A stretch of DNA of 64,000 nucleotides from positions 157,564 through 221,563 of the forward strand of contig NZ_BCBA01000002.1 of the NCBI RefSeq assembly GCF_001320245.1. Direction: 5' to 3'. The notes beneath the pieces were generated by a model. It did not search any database and was not told where the DNA came from. It worked only from the letters and a program-made list of their open reading frames with translations. Origin of the DNA: Pseudomonas sp. NBRC 111124 (GTDB lineage: Bacteria > Pseudomonadota > Gammaproteobacteria > Pseudomonadales > Pseudomonadaceae). Shown in pieces: positions 55,292 through 63,137 of this stretch. Within the stretch, counting starts at the first letter, position 1, and each line of letters starts with the position of its first letter. The translations under genes were made by a program, and so were the position numbers.

Positions 55292-55839
55292 GACCTCGAC
55301 AGGTAGAGGGTCAGGCGTACCCGGCCGTTGAGTTCGGTGTCGCCGATGGTCTTGCGTTGCAGCTCGAGGTCTTCGAGCACCAGGGTTGGCAACTGGCCGA
55401 TCAGGCCACGCAGGAAGCCGCGGATCTGCGGGTAGCTGCCGCGCACCGGCAGGATGATCTGGTAGCGCGACAGCTGGGTCTTGGGATCGACACCCAGGGC
55501 GTACTCACCGCGCGCCAGGCTGATGTGTTCGGCGCTGGCCAGATGGTACAAGCGCTCGATCAGCTCGCTCGCCTCGGGCTGCCCGGGCAGTTGCTGGCGC
55601 AGGCTGTCCAGGGCCTGCTGCTCGGGCTTGACGGCAATCTTCAGCTCGCCACGCTTGACCCGTTCGACCTGCACACTGGCATCCGCTTCGCTGGCGCGCA
55701 GTTCGCGCACGGCTTGCCACTCGGGGACTACACCGGCCAGCGCGATACCGACGGAGAGTGCCGCGACGGCGGCAGCGCCCAGGCCGACCGGGCCGATGCG
55801 GCGCAGTTGCTCGTGGAGGATAAGGCTAGGGACGCGCAT
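55288..55839 (-). CDS. PilO/GspM-like inner-membrane protein
   Basis: 183 residues: a short cytoplasmic start, one membrane helix (GPVGLGAAAVAALSVGIALAG), a coiled coil (ELRASEADASVQVERVKRGELKIAVKPEQQALDSLRQQL) and a ferredoxin-like domain (ISLARGEYAL, YQIILPVRGSYPQIRGFLRGLIGQLPTLVLEDLELQR), as in PilO. It should pair with the PilN-like protein encoded upstream. Its start at 55839 overlaps that gene by 14 bases. Confidence 0.82.
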   Translation of the reverse strand: MRVPSLILHEQLRRIGPVGLGAAAVAALSVGIALAGVVPEWQAVRELRASEADASVQVERVKRGELKIAVKPEQQALDSLRQQLPGQPEASELIERLYHLASAEHISLARGEYALGVDPKTQLSRYQIILPVRGSYPQIRGFLRGLIGQLPTLVLEDLELQRKTIGDTELNGRVRLTLYLSRS

Positions 55840-56368
55840 GGCCGGTCTCCCAGGTGGCGGTAAGGTTGAAGCGCACCGGGTGCTCTGGCTGCCCGGCCAC
55901 CACTTCGTGGTTGAGCAGCGAGACATCGCTGAGCTCGTCGCTCTGCTCCAGGCGCTGGTGGTACTGCAACATGGCTTCCAGGTTGCGAGCCTCGGCGGTG
56001 ATGCGCACCTGGCCCTTGCGGGCATCCGGGGTCAGGGTCAGCAGTGCGACGTCTTCCTGCGGCTGCGCTTCGAGCATGGCGAACAGTTGTTGCCAGGGCC
56101 GTTGCAGCTGCTGCGAGACGCTGCGCATCTGCGCCAGGCGTTCGGCCTGCTCGCGGCTGGCGGCGCTGTTCTGCGGGGCGACCGGCGCCGGGCGGCGGCC
56201 CAGTTGCCGTTCCAGGCTGTGCACGTGGGCTTCCAGGTTTACCTGCTCGGCCTGCAACTGCTGTTGCACCAGCACCAGCCCGGCGACGGCGACGGCACCC
56301 AGGGCCAACAGCGACCAGGCCAACGGGCCATTGCGACGGGGCTGAAATTCCAGGTCGAGGCGGCGCAT
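55826..56368 (-). CDS. PilN/GspL-C-like inner-membrane protein
   Basis: 180 residues: MRRLDLEFQPRRN, a membrane helix (GPLAWSLLALGAVAVAGLVLV), a coiled coil (QQLQAEQVNLEAHVHSLERQL) and a small alpha/beta domain (EDVALLTLTPDARKGQVRITAEARNLEAMLQYHQRLEQSD). The topology is that of PilN or the periplasmic part of GspL. The ATG sits two bases before the stop of the preceding gene. Confidence 0.82.
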   Translation of the reverse strand: MRRLDLEFQPRRNGPLAWSLLALGAVAVAGLVLVQQQLQAEQVNLEAHVHSLERQLGRRPAPVAPQNSAASREQAERLAQMRSVSQQLQRPWQQLFAMLEAQPQEDVALLTLTPDARKGQVRITAEARNLEAMLQYHQRLEQSDELSDVSLLNHEVVAGQPEHPVRFNLTATWETGHARP

Positions 56369-56369
56369 G

Positions 56370-57149
56370 TCAGGCCACCGCCCGCCACATGGCGCACAGC
56401 GGGTCGGTGTCAGCGGCCGGTTGACACAGCTGCACCGCCGCCAGTTGCGGCACGTCGCCCCGCCCTGGGGCATGCAGGTAAACCCGTGGCAGATGCGCGC
56501 CGTACAGCTCGCAGGTGCGCTCGATCAGGGCCTGCAGGGCCTGGTCGCTGTCGGCGCAGCCTTGGGCGAGCACCTGTTGCCAGGCACCTCCGGCGGCCAG
56601 CAGCAGCACGCTGCGACGGGGTTCGGCAAGCACGAAGAGGAAATCGCCTTGCTCCAGTTGCGCCGAGCAGCGGTTGTAGGCGGCCATCAGGTAGGGCTGC
56701 ACCGAGCGCAGGCTCAGACGGCTTTCCCGGCCGAGGGTCTGCAGGCCTTGCAGCAGGGCTTCGGGCAGCGCGGTGGCGATGCGGGCGGCACCGGCAGGCT
56801 CGGGCGAGAGGACGATGCGCCAGTCATCCAGCGACTGGCCGTAGAGGTTCTCGAAGCAGGCCCGGGCGTAGGCATCCAGCTCGCGGGGCTGGCCGATGGC
56901 ATCGCTCCACGGCACCAGGCAGAAGCGGCTGTAGCGGGCCGACAGCAGCACGCGCAGCTGGGCGCCTTTGACGGCGTGTTCGGCCAGCAGTGTACTCAAG
57001 GCTTGCAAGGCCGCTTCCCAGGCAGGTTGTGCGGCATCGCAGGTGAATTCGTGGCTGCCAAGCCACTCATGTTGATTACCGTGCCAGCAACCCAGGCCGA
57101 CACCCTCGGCGCCGACGACGGCGCAGAAACGTTCAGATGAATGTGACAC
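56370..57149 (-). CDS. Probable PilM/GspL-N-like cytoplasmic protein
   Basis: 259 residues from a GTG at 57149 that has GAGGAG 7 bases upstream; the start lies inside the 3' end of the ATPase gene. Weakly similar in layout to the actin-like PilM/MshI proteins (SHEFTCDAAQPAWEAALQALSTLL, RELDAYARACFENLYG, FLFVLAEPRRSVLLLAAGGAW), with no membrane helix. Assigned mainly by position before PilN- and PilO-like genes; the nucleotide-binding motifs are not clear. Confidence 0.6.
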   Translation of the reverse strand: MSHSSERFCAVVGAEGVGLGCWHGNQHEWLGSHEFTCDAAQPAWEAALQALSTLLAEHAVKGAQLRVLLSARYSRFCLVPWSDAIGQPRELDAYARACFENLYGQSLDDWRIVLSPEPAGAARIATALPEALLQGLQTLGRESRLSLRSVQPYLMAAYNRCSAQLEQGDFLFVLAEPRRSVLLLAAGGAWQQVLAQGCADSDQALQALIERTCELYGAHLPRVYLHAPGRGDVPQLAAVQLCQPAADTDPLCAMWRAVA

Positions 57150-58815
57150 GGTTGATCTCCTCGAGTGTGGTGCGGCCATCACGGACCAGGTCCAGGGCCG
57201 AGGCACGCAGCAGGCGCAGGCCGCGCTGGCAGGCCAGCTGCTTGATCTGCGACAAGGGGCGGCGTTCGACGATCATCTGCCGCAGGTCATCGTCCAGGTG
57301 CAGCAGTTCGGCAATCGCGCTGCGGCCGCGGTAGCCGCTGCCGCGGCACTGGCCGCAGCCCTGGGCGCGGACGAATGTCCAGCCGGTGACCGCTTCGCGG
57401 GTCAGGCCCGAGACGGTCAGGGTTTCGTCATCGGCCTCGCACGGTGTGCAGCAGTGCGGGCAGGCCAGGCGGATCAGGCGCTGGGCCAGCACGGCGTTAA
57501 GGGCGGAGACGAAGCTGTAGGGGTCGACCTGCATCTGGCTGAAGCGGCCGATCACATCGAAGACGTTGTTGGCGTGGATGGTGGTGAACACCAGGTGGCC
57601 GGTGAGCGCCGACTGCACGGCGATCTGGGCGGTGTCGGGATCGCGGATTTCACCGACCAGGATCTTGTCGGGGTCGTGACGCAGGATCGAGCGCAAGCCG
57701 CGGGCGAAGGTCAGGCCCTTCTTCTCGTTGACCGGAATCTGCAGCACGCCGGGCAACTGGTATTCGACCGGGTCTTCGATGGTGATGATCTTGTCCACGC
57801 CGTGGTTGATCTCGCTGATCATCGCGTACAGGGTGGTGGTCTTGCCGCTGCCGGTGGGGCCGGTGACCAGGATCATGCCGTAGGGTTCACAGGCCAGCCG
57901 GCGCAGGGCACGCAGGGTTTCGTCGGCAAAACCCAAAGCCTGCAGCTGCACGCCGCTGACACGGTCGGACAGGTCCTGCTTGTCGAGCACCCGCAGTACC
58001 GCGTCCTCACCGAAGATGCTCGGCATGATCGATACGCGGAAGTCGATCTGCCGTTCGCCGATGGCGACCTTGAAACGGCCGTCCTGAGGTACACGCTTTT
58101 CGCCAATGTCCAGCTCGGCCATGACCTTGATGCGCGAGATCACCTGGTCGGCGAAAGCGCTGCCGCTGGCCTTGCCGGCGCCATTGAGCACGCCGTCGAT
58201 GCGTTACTTGATGGTCAGGCCCTGGCCGGTCATCCCCAGGTGAATGTCGCTGGCGTGCTGCTTGAGGGCGTCGTACAGGGTCGAGTTGACCAGCTTGACC
58301 ACCTTGCTCTGGTCTTCGCTGATGCTGGTCAGCGACAGGCGTTGCAGCGGGTCGACCTCGCCGCTGGCTTCGGCGTCATGGTCGAGGGCGTCGACGGCGT
58401 GGAAGCTTTCTTCGTGGCGGGCCAGGAAGGTGGCCAGGTCGGCGGCGTGGGCCAGGTACAGCGGCGCGCCTTGCAGGTTGTCATCGATCCAGGCCAGGCG
58501 GGCGTGGTCGAAGGGGTCGGCGAACACACCGATCAGCGCGCCTTCCTGTTCGATCAGCACGAACTCGCGCTTCAGGCACTGGGCCAGGCTGACCTTGTCG
58601 AAGCGCGCGGTGCTGGCCAGCAGCGCCTGGGTCTCGAGGACCGGGTAATGCAGGGTCAGGCCAAGGCGCTGGATGAAGCGGTCGGGGGTGTCGTTAGCCA
58701 AGCGTTCCAGGCAGGTGAGCAGACGCTCGTCGCCGACTTGCAGGCGGGCCTGGGCCAGGAGGTCGCGGGGGTAGGCGCTGTGCTTGCCTGCAATTAAATC
58801 GAGTACGTCCGACAT
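57133..58815 (-). pseudogene. gspE: GspE/PilB secretion ATPase split by an in-frame TAA
   Basis: Reading without interruption gives 560 codons. The N-terminal part (MSDVLDLIAG..., 203 residues) ends ...DIHLGMTGQGLTIK, then TAA (58206-58204), and the same frame continues RIDGVLNGAGKASGSAF. In GspE/PilB proteins this junction reads KYRIDG, so TAC has become TAA by one substitution. Downstream everything is intact: Walker A GPTGSGKTTTLYAM, VGEIRDPDTAQIAVQSALTGH, HANN and a tetracysteine zinc motif (CPHC..C...CGQC). A GTG at 58191 could restart translation of the C-terminal 352 residues. It is 60 bases after the receiver gene. Either a recent null allele, a reinitiating split gene or a sequence error. 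Confidence 0.9.
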
Positions 58816-58875
58816 GGCCTGCGACTCCGCTCAGGGGCGCGTCGCAGGCTGGCTTGGCCAGGGCAGCGGGCGCCG

Positions 58876-59409
58876 CTATTCCCCGGTGAGCAGTTGTTTG
58901 TCGTCAGGTCCTGGGGGCTTGGCGCCATTACGGCGGCGATCGGCCAACACCCAGCTGCCATCGTACAACTGCAAGGGGAACGATTCGTTCCTGTTCTGGC
59001 GTCGTTCGATAAACCCTTCGGCTGGATCGTCAGTGGCCCTGCGCCGGCGCTCGATGCCCATCAGGTCGAAGATCGCACGTGCCAGTTCCGCCAGCGGGAA
59101 CGGCTTGAACAGGACATGACTCACGCCCAGTTCGGCGGCCCGTTCACGGACCTCTACAGTCGGGTGAGCGGTGATCAGCACGAAATGGCACTGCCTGTTC
59201 TTGCGTACGGCCTCCAGGACCTGAAACCCCTCCATGTCGGGCAAGCGGTAATCCAGCACAATCACTTCCGGTGCCAGGCTCAAAGCCTGCTTGATACCAG
59301 TGGCACCGTCGTGGGCGACGTGAACGTCCAGGCCTTGTGCCTGCAAGTACGCTTGCAGGTTCTGCGCAAGGGTCTGTTCGTCATCGACTACCAATACTCT
59401 GTTCACCAA
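58876..59409 (-). CDS. Stand-alone receiver-domain response regulator
   Basis: 177 residues. The receiver domain has VVDDEQ, the phosphoacceptor Asp in VIVLDYRLPD, Thr in LITAHPT and Lys in LFKPFPL. The tail of about 55 residues (IERRRRATDDPAEGFIERRQNRNESFPLQLYDGSW...) has no recognisable DNA-binding or enzymatic domain. It is the first gene of the secretion/csgEFG operon and has a sigma-54 promoter about 60 bases upstream. It may act by protein contact, for example on the ATPase, rather than on DNA. Confidence 0.88.
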   Translation of the reverse strand: MVNRVLVVDDEQTLAQNLQAYLQAQGLDVHVAHDGATGIKQALSLAPEVIVLDYRLPDMEGFQVLEAVRKNRQCHFVLITAHPTVEVRERAAELGVSHVLFKPFPLAELARAIFDLMGIERRRRATDDPAEGFIERRQNRNESFPLQLYDGSWVLADRRRNGAKPPGPDDKQLLTGE

Positions 59410-59471
59410 GGTCGACTCCCAAATACTGCCCGGTTACCCGGTGTGCGAAGTGCGGCCTTGGTAAGGCTTGA

Positions 59472-59486
59472 GCAGGCTTCGTGCCA
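59472..59486 (-). promoter_or_regulatory. Sigma-54 promoter of the receiver-secretion-csgEFG operon
   Basis: On the - strand TGGCACG-AAGC-CTGC matches the -24/-12 consensus at 14 of 15 defined or spacer positions, with the invariant GG and GC ten bases apart. It is 62 bases upstream of the start at 59409. Confidence 0.7.
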
Positions 59487-59569
59487 GGCGTGAATAGTCA
59501 TTTCGCACCACTGTAAGTCATTGATCTTGCTGGGCTGTGCCAAACCCCGCATTTCACGCGTAGGCCCAG

Positions 59570-59631
59570 TTCCCCATATCCGGGGAAGATGATGGCACTT
59601 TGCCAAATCGCTATTCCCCAGCTTTGGGGAA
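59570..59631. promoter_or_regulatory. Two TTCCCC-N6-GGGGAA inverted repeats (candidate enhancers)
   Basis: TTCCCC-ATATCC-GGGGAA (59570-59587) and TTCCCC-AGCTTT-GGGGAA (59614-59631) lie about 92 and 136 bases upstream of the -24 element at 59486. They share form and distance with the repeat at 41009-41026 before the other curli promoter. The rest of the 237-base gap holds no gene. Confidence 0.65.
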
Positions 59632-59646
59632 ATCCAATCGAGGGCC

Positions 59647-60288
59647 TCAGTCAGCGACCTCCACTGTAGCCGATTCGCGCAAACGTTGGCGCACGGATTG
59701 ACGAGACTGGGTCTGCAATTGGCCGATGAGCGCGGCCTTGGCCAACTCAAGGGCCGGTTCGGGTATGACCGAAGTGTTATCACTTTGGTTCTGCGCTCCT
59801 TGCAAGGTTTGCCGGTTGGCCTGGTAGAACGCCTCGACTTCGGCCCGGCTGGGCTCGTCTACCGCGCTGAGCCGGGCGTACACCTGCTGCGCGGCCATTT
59901 CGTGGCGCATGTAATCAGCGTATGCCGGCCGATCAAATCCTGCCTCTGCCAGGCGCCTTTCGAACAGCGCGGAGCTGCCGAAGGCGGCCTCGATCTCGCC
60001 TATCTGCGCTGATAGCTGCTCATCACTGATGTGAATACCCTGACGCCGGGACTCCTGCCAGAGCAGTTCCTTGTCGATCAGTTCGTCGAGTGCCTGCTGG
60101 CGCAAGCGCTTGTACAGCGTCGGGTTGCGGATGCTGGCCACTGCCCTGCCCTGAGCCTGCAGATATTCGGTGAAATAGCGCTCCAGGCGCATGAGGTCGA
60201 TATTCACGCCGTTGACCCGCGCAGCGGGCACATCGGCCCAGCTCGCCTTGGCGATCACCAGCAACAGGCACAGCAACACGGTACGCAT
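59647..60288 (-). CDS. SurA-N-like periplasmic chaperone / PPIase-related protein
   Basis: 213 residues. The signal peptide ends KASWA. The mature part (ARVNGVNIDLMRLERYFTEYL, LYKRLRQQALDELIDKELLWQESRRQGIHISDEQLSAQIGEIEAAFG, RHEMAAQQVYAR) is the helical SurA/trigger-like chaperone domain that begins parvulin-type isomerases. No parvulin catalytic domain follows, only a helical tail. GGAGG lies 5 bases before the ATG at 60288. It is 12 bases after the cytochrome/binding-protein fusion and so closes that operon. Confidence 0.8.
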   Translation of the reverse strand: MRTVLLCLLLVIAKASWADVPAARVNGVNIDLMRLERYFTEYLQAQGRAVASIRNPTLYKRLRQQALDELIDKELLWQESRRQGIHISDEQLSAQIGEIEAAFGSSALFERRLAEAGFDRPAYADYMRHEMAAQQVYARLSAVDEPSRAEVEAFYQANRQTLQGAQNQSDNTSVIPEPALELAKAALIGQLQTQSRQSVRQRLRESATVEVAD

Positions 60289-60300
60289 GGCCACCTCCAC

Positions 60301-61818
60301 TCAAGGGCTGTCTGGCACCGGCCGGTACGGGGCAACGGCGGTAAAGCGAGGCCCAGGTAGCGCCACCGCGACGACATGGGCGCCGGCCATGCCCTGGCGT
60401 TTGCCGGGGCCGAAACCCAGCGCCGGGGTCAGGCCGGTGTCTACATCGTGCAGGCCCTCCAGGGCGGCCACCAGCTGTTCACGGCTGGCATCGCGGCCCA
60501 TCTGCTTCAGCGCTTCGGACAACAGCCTCAGGGCGCACAGGGTGTTGACCTGCAGCGACGCCTGGCGCGGGTCGAGGCCCTGGCGCTGTTGCAAGCCGGC
60601 CAGGGTCGCCATGCCCTGCGCGGTCCAGTCATCAGGCACGAACGGATAGGCCAGGAACACCCGGTGCGACCACTGCGTCGGCAAGTTGGCTACCGCTGCC
60701 GCCACCTGGCTGGAGGCAGCGAACAGATATGGCTCACGCCCTTCAGCCTGCAGCGCCTGGGCGAGTGCAGCAAAGGCCTGGGCGCGGCCGATGAAGACGA
60801 TGCCGGGCCCTTCGACGGCCTGGCCGTCAAAGGCTTGCACCGCTGGCAGTGCCCAGCCTTGCTGGCGCAAACGTTCGCGCACCTGCTCGGCCAAAACCGC
60901 TTGTTCGTTGCCGGCGTACACCACGCGCAAGCCGTAGGGCGCCAAGCCCAGGGCGCCCTTGGCATGGGCAGCCAGGCTCAGCAATTGGCTAGCAATACCC
61001 GGCAAGGGGTCGAAAATCTGTGAACTGCCACCGCTGCGCGGCGTGCTGCCAATCAACGGCACGCCCCGTTGTTCAAGCAGTGTGGGCAGTTGCTGATCGA
61101 GCATGGGCGCCAGCGGCGTGATCAACGTGAACACCTGGTCCTGGTCGAGCAAACGCTGCAAGGCCTGCCCGGCACTGGCCGGGTCGGTGCCGGTATCGGC
61201 CACCACCAGTTCCAGGCGCCGGCCATGAATGCCGCCCTGCTGGTTGATCTGGTCTACGCCATCCTCCAGCACGGCACGCACCACATGCCCGGCGTCCGCC
61301 AGCGGGCCACTGGCTGGCAACAAGGTGCCCAGGCGCAGCACGCCCTCTTCCACGCCGGGGTCGCGTTCCTCGCCCAGGCGTTTGAGGTAGGCCGTGAGGT
61401 TGCGCTGGTCGGCCAGCGTCAGTTCGAAGCGCGGCATGGCCGGGTCCAGCCGTTGGCCAGCCGGGTCGACGCCGTACTGGATGACACGGGCCAGCGTGGC
61501 GTCGCTGTAGGCCGGGTAGCTGCGACCGTTGCTTTGCCGCTCCCCCTGCCCTAACGCCAGGCGCTGCCATTCGAGGCTGGGGGGGCGTACCCCGCCTTCG
61601 GCACGCCCGCGCCCGTCAGTGCCATGGCAGCTGGCGCAGGGCAGCACGCTGGCGGGGACACTCATGTCGCTGGCACCGACACGGGCCGTCAGCTGTGCAT
61701 CGCTGCTCGATATCCCGTGGCGGTACAGGCGTTTGCCGGCCTGTTCGTTGGGGGTAAGGTCGAGCGCCAGCGCCGGGCCACAGAGGGCCACGCTCAGCAT
61801 CACTGCCCAAGGCGTCAT
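60301..61818 (-). CDS. Fusion of cytochrome c and periplasmic branched-chain amino-acid-type binding protein
   Basis: 505 residues. A signal peptide (cleavage near GPALA) leads into a cytochrome c domain of about 130 residues: heme site CASCH, PPSLEW and a candidate axial Met in DPAMPRFELTLADQRNLTAYL. From about 160 a type 1 periplasmic binding fold begins (LRLGTLLPASGPLADAGHVVRAVLEDGVDQINQQGGIHGRRLELVVADTG) and fills the rest (FTLITPLAPMLDQQLPTL, LRVVYAGNEQAVLAEQVRERL). No permease or ATPase gene is adjacent. A sensor or redox partner role is inference. Confidence 0.85.
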   Translation of the reverse strand: MTPWAVMLSVALCGPALALDLTPNEQAGKRLYRHGISSSDAQLTARVGASDMSVPASVLPCASCHGTDGRGRAEGGVRPPSLEWQRLALGQGERQSNGRSYPAYSDATLARVIQYGVDPAGQRLDPAMPRFELTLADQRNLTAYLKRLGEERDPGVEEGVLRLGTLLPASGPLADAGHVVRAVLEDGVDQINQQGGIHGRRLELVVADTGTDPASAGQALQRLLDQDQVFTLITPLAPMLDQQLPTLLEQRGVPLIGSTPRSGGSSQIFDPLPGIASQLLSLAAHAKGALGLAPYGLRVVYAGNEQAVLAEQVRERLRQQGWALPAVQAFDGQAVEGPGIVFIGRAQAFAALAQALQAEGREPYLFAASSQVAAAVANLPTQWSHRVFLAYPFVPDDWTAQGMATLAGLQQRQGLDPRQASLQVNTLCALRLLSEALKQMGRDASREQLVAALEGLHDVDTGLTPALGFGPGKRQGMAGAHVVAVALPGPRFTAVAPYRPVPDSP

Positions 61819-61821
61819 GGC

Positions 61822-62484
61822 TCAACGCCCCGCCAGCGGTTGCGCCAGCAGCTGCAGGCGCTGGGCGATGGCGGCAGGCGGTGCGTCCGGGCGGATCTTG
61901 CTCCAGCGCTTGCCGGCCACGTCACCGGCAATCAGCTGGGTCGAGTGCTGCTCGGGGCTGGGCAGGAACTGGCCGATGCGCCCCAGCACCAGGTCGACAT
62001 CGGCCTTGTCACCGGTGAGGAACAGCCAGTTGGCGCTGTCCACGCCTTGTTTCTCGGCAAACGCCTTGAGCGCTGCCGGAGTGTCGTTGAGCGGGTCGCT
62101 GCTGATCGACACGAAGGTCACCTCGCTGGCCAGTTCCGGCCCCATGGCATCACGCACATCACGCAGCTTGCGGGTAATCAGCGGGCAGGCGTCGGTGCAG
62201 TGGGTGAAGATCACGTTGAGCATCACCACCTTGTCCTTGAGCACATCGCTGTAGAAGCGCAGTGCGTGGCCGTTCTGGTCCTTGAGCACGGTGTCGGTGA
62301 ACCAGGCCTGCGCATCGCGGGTGCCGCCACCACTGGTCATGGTCGGCGGCGCCGGCTGCGGGCTGGGCCCCTCTGGCGCATGGCCCTCGTGGGCGAAGGC
62401 AACCGAGCTGAGGATCCACAGCACGGCCACCAGGGCCAGCCAGTCGGTGCTGCGCATCGTGGTGTGGCGGGCTGCGCTGCTCAT
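61822..62484 (-). CDS. SCO1/SenC-family copper/thiol protein
   Basis: 220 residues. A signal or anchor helix (LALVAVLWILSSVAFA) precedes a thioredoxin fold with the copper/thiol motif CTDAC (VIFTHCTDACPLITRKL) and a distal His in EQHSTQLIAGD. SCO proteins deliver copper to cytochrome oxidase CuA sites or act as thiol reductases. Its start overlaps the stop of the second SCO gene (62481). Confidence 0.9.
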   Translation of the reverse strand: MSSAARHTTMRSTDWLALVAVLWILSSVAFAHEGHAPEGPSPQPAPPTMTSGGGTRDAQAWFTDTVLKDQNGHALRFYSDVLKDKVVMLNVIFTHCTDACPLITRKLRDVRDAMGPELASEVTFVSISSDPLNDTPAALKAFAEKQGVDSANWLFLTGDKADVDLVLGRIGQFLPSPEQHSTQLIAGDVAGKRWSKIRPDAPPAAIAQRLQLLAQPLAGR

Positions 62485-63137
62485 GGCTGCACCTCACTGT
62501 GTTCGGCGATGGCGGTGCTCTTGGCGTGCACACGGCGCGCGCTCAGGCGGTTGATTTCTTCGACCAGCACGGCCGGGTCGGTGAAGCCGTAGTAGCGGGT
62601 CCAGTGGCCCGTGCGGCCGTCACCCACCAGAATCAGCGGCGGATGCTGGCTGAGGTCGGCACTGAAACTGCCCAGGCCCTTGAGGGTTTCGGTAATGGCG
62701 TACTGCGAGCCAGTCAGCCAGCTCCAGCCCGGGCCGTGCTGGAAGGCCTTGGCGTAGTGCTGCAGGCGCTTGGCGTCGTCACGCTGCGGGTCGACGCTGA
62801 TCGACACCAGCTGGATCTCCTCGCCCACACGCCCCCCCAGCTGTTGCTGAACCTTGCCCATGATCGACGACACCACCGGGCACACCGTGGTGCAGCTGGT
62901 GTAGATGAAGCCCATGACCACCAAGCGCTCGCCCACCAGGTCCCGCTCCAGGCGCACCGGCATGCCGTCCTGGTTGAGCAGCGCAACATCGGCAAAGCGC
63001 ACGCTGGCTTTCTCCTGCTGCGCCGCCGGCGGTTGCCCGGCGTGGCCGTCGTGGTCATGGCCGGCATGGGCCAGCGCCAGGTTGCTGGCCAATGCCAGGC
63101 TCAGGGCAAGCAGCTGGAAAGAATGCTTGGCGTTCAT
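62481..63137 (-). CDS. Second SCO-family protein with His-rich N-terminus
   Basis: 218 residues. The signal peptide ends NLALA and is followed by HAGHDHDGHAG, a likely metal-binding stretch. The thioredoxin fold carries CTTVC (FIYTSCTTVCPVVSSIM) and the distal His in LSQHPPLILVGD. It overlaps both neighbouring genes by 4 bases. Two adjacent SCO genes suggest delivery of copper to a periplasmic or membrane redox enzyme in this operon. Confidence 0.9.
   Translation of the reverse strand: MNAKHSFQLLALSLALASNLALAHAGHDHDGHAGQPPAAQQEKASVRFADVALLNQDGMPVRLERDLVGERLVVMGFIYTSCTTVCPVVSSIMGKVQQQLGGRVGEEIQLVSISVDPQRDDAKRLQHYAKAFQHGPGWSWLTGSQYAITETLKGLGSFSADLSQHPPLILVGDGRTGHWTRYYGFTDPAVLVEEINRLSARRVHAKSTAIAEHSEVQP

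Noticed and set aside
59410..59783. 126-codon frame in the gap before the receiver gene
   Set aside because: It spans the promoter and enhancer repeats and enters the SurA-like gene in the wrong frame; no family resemblance.
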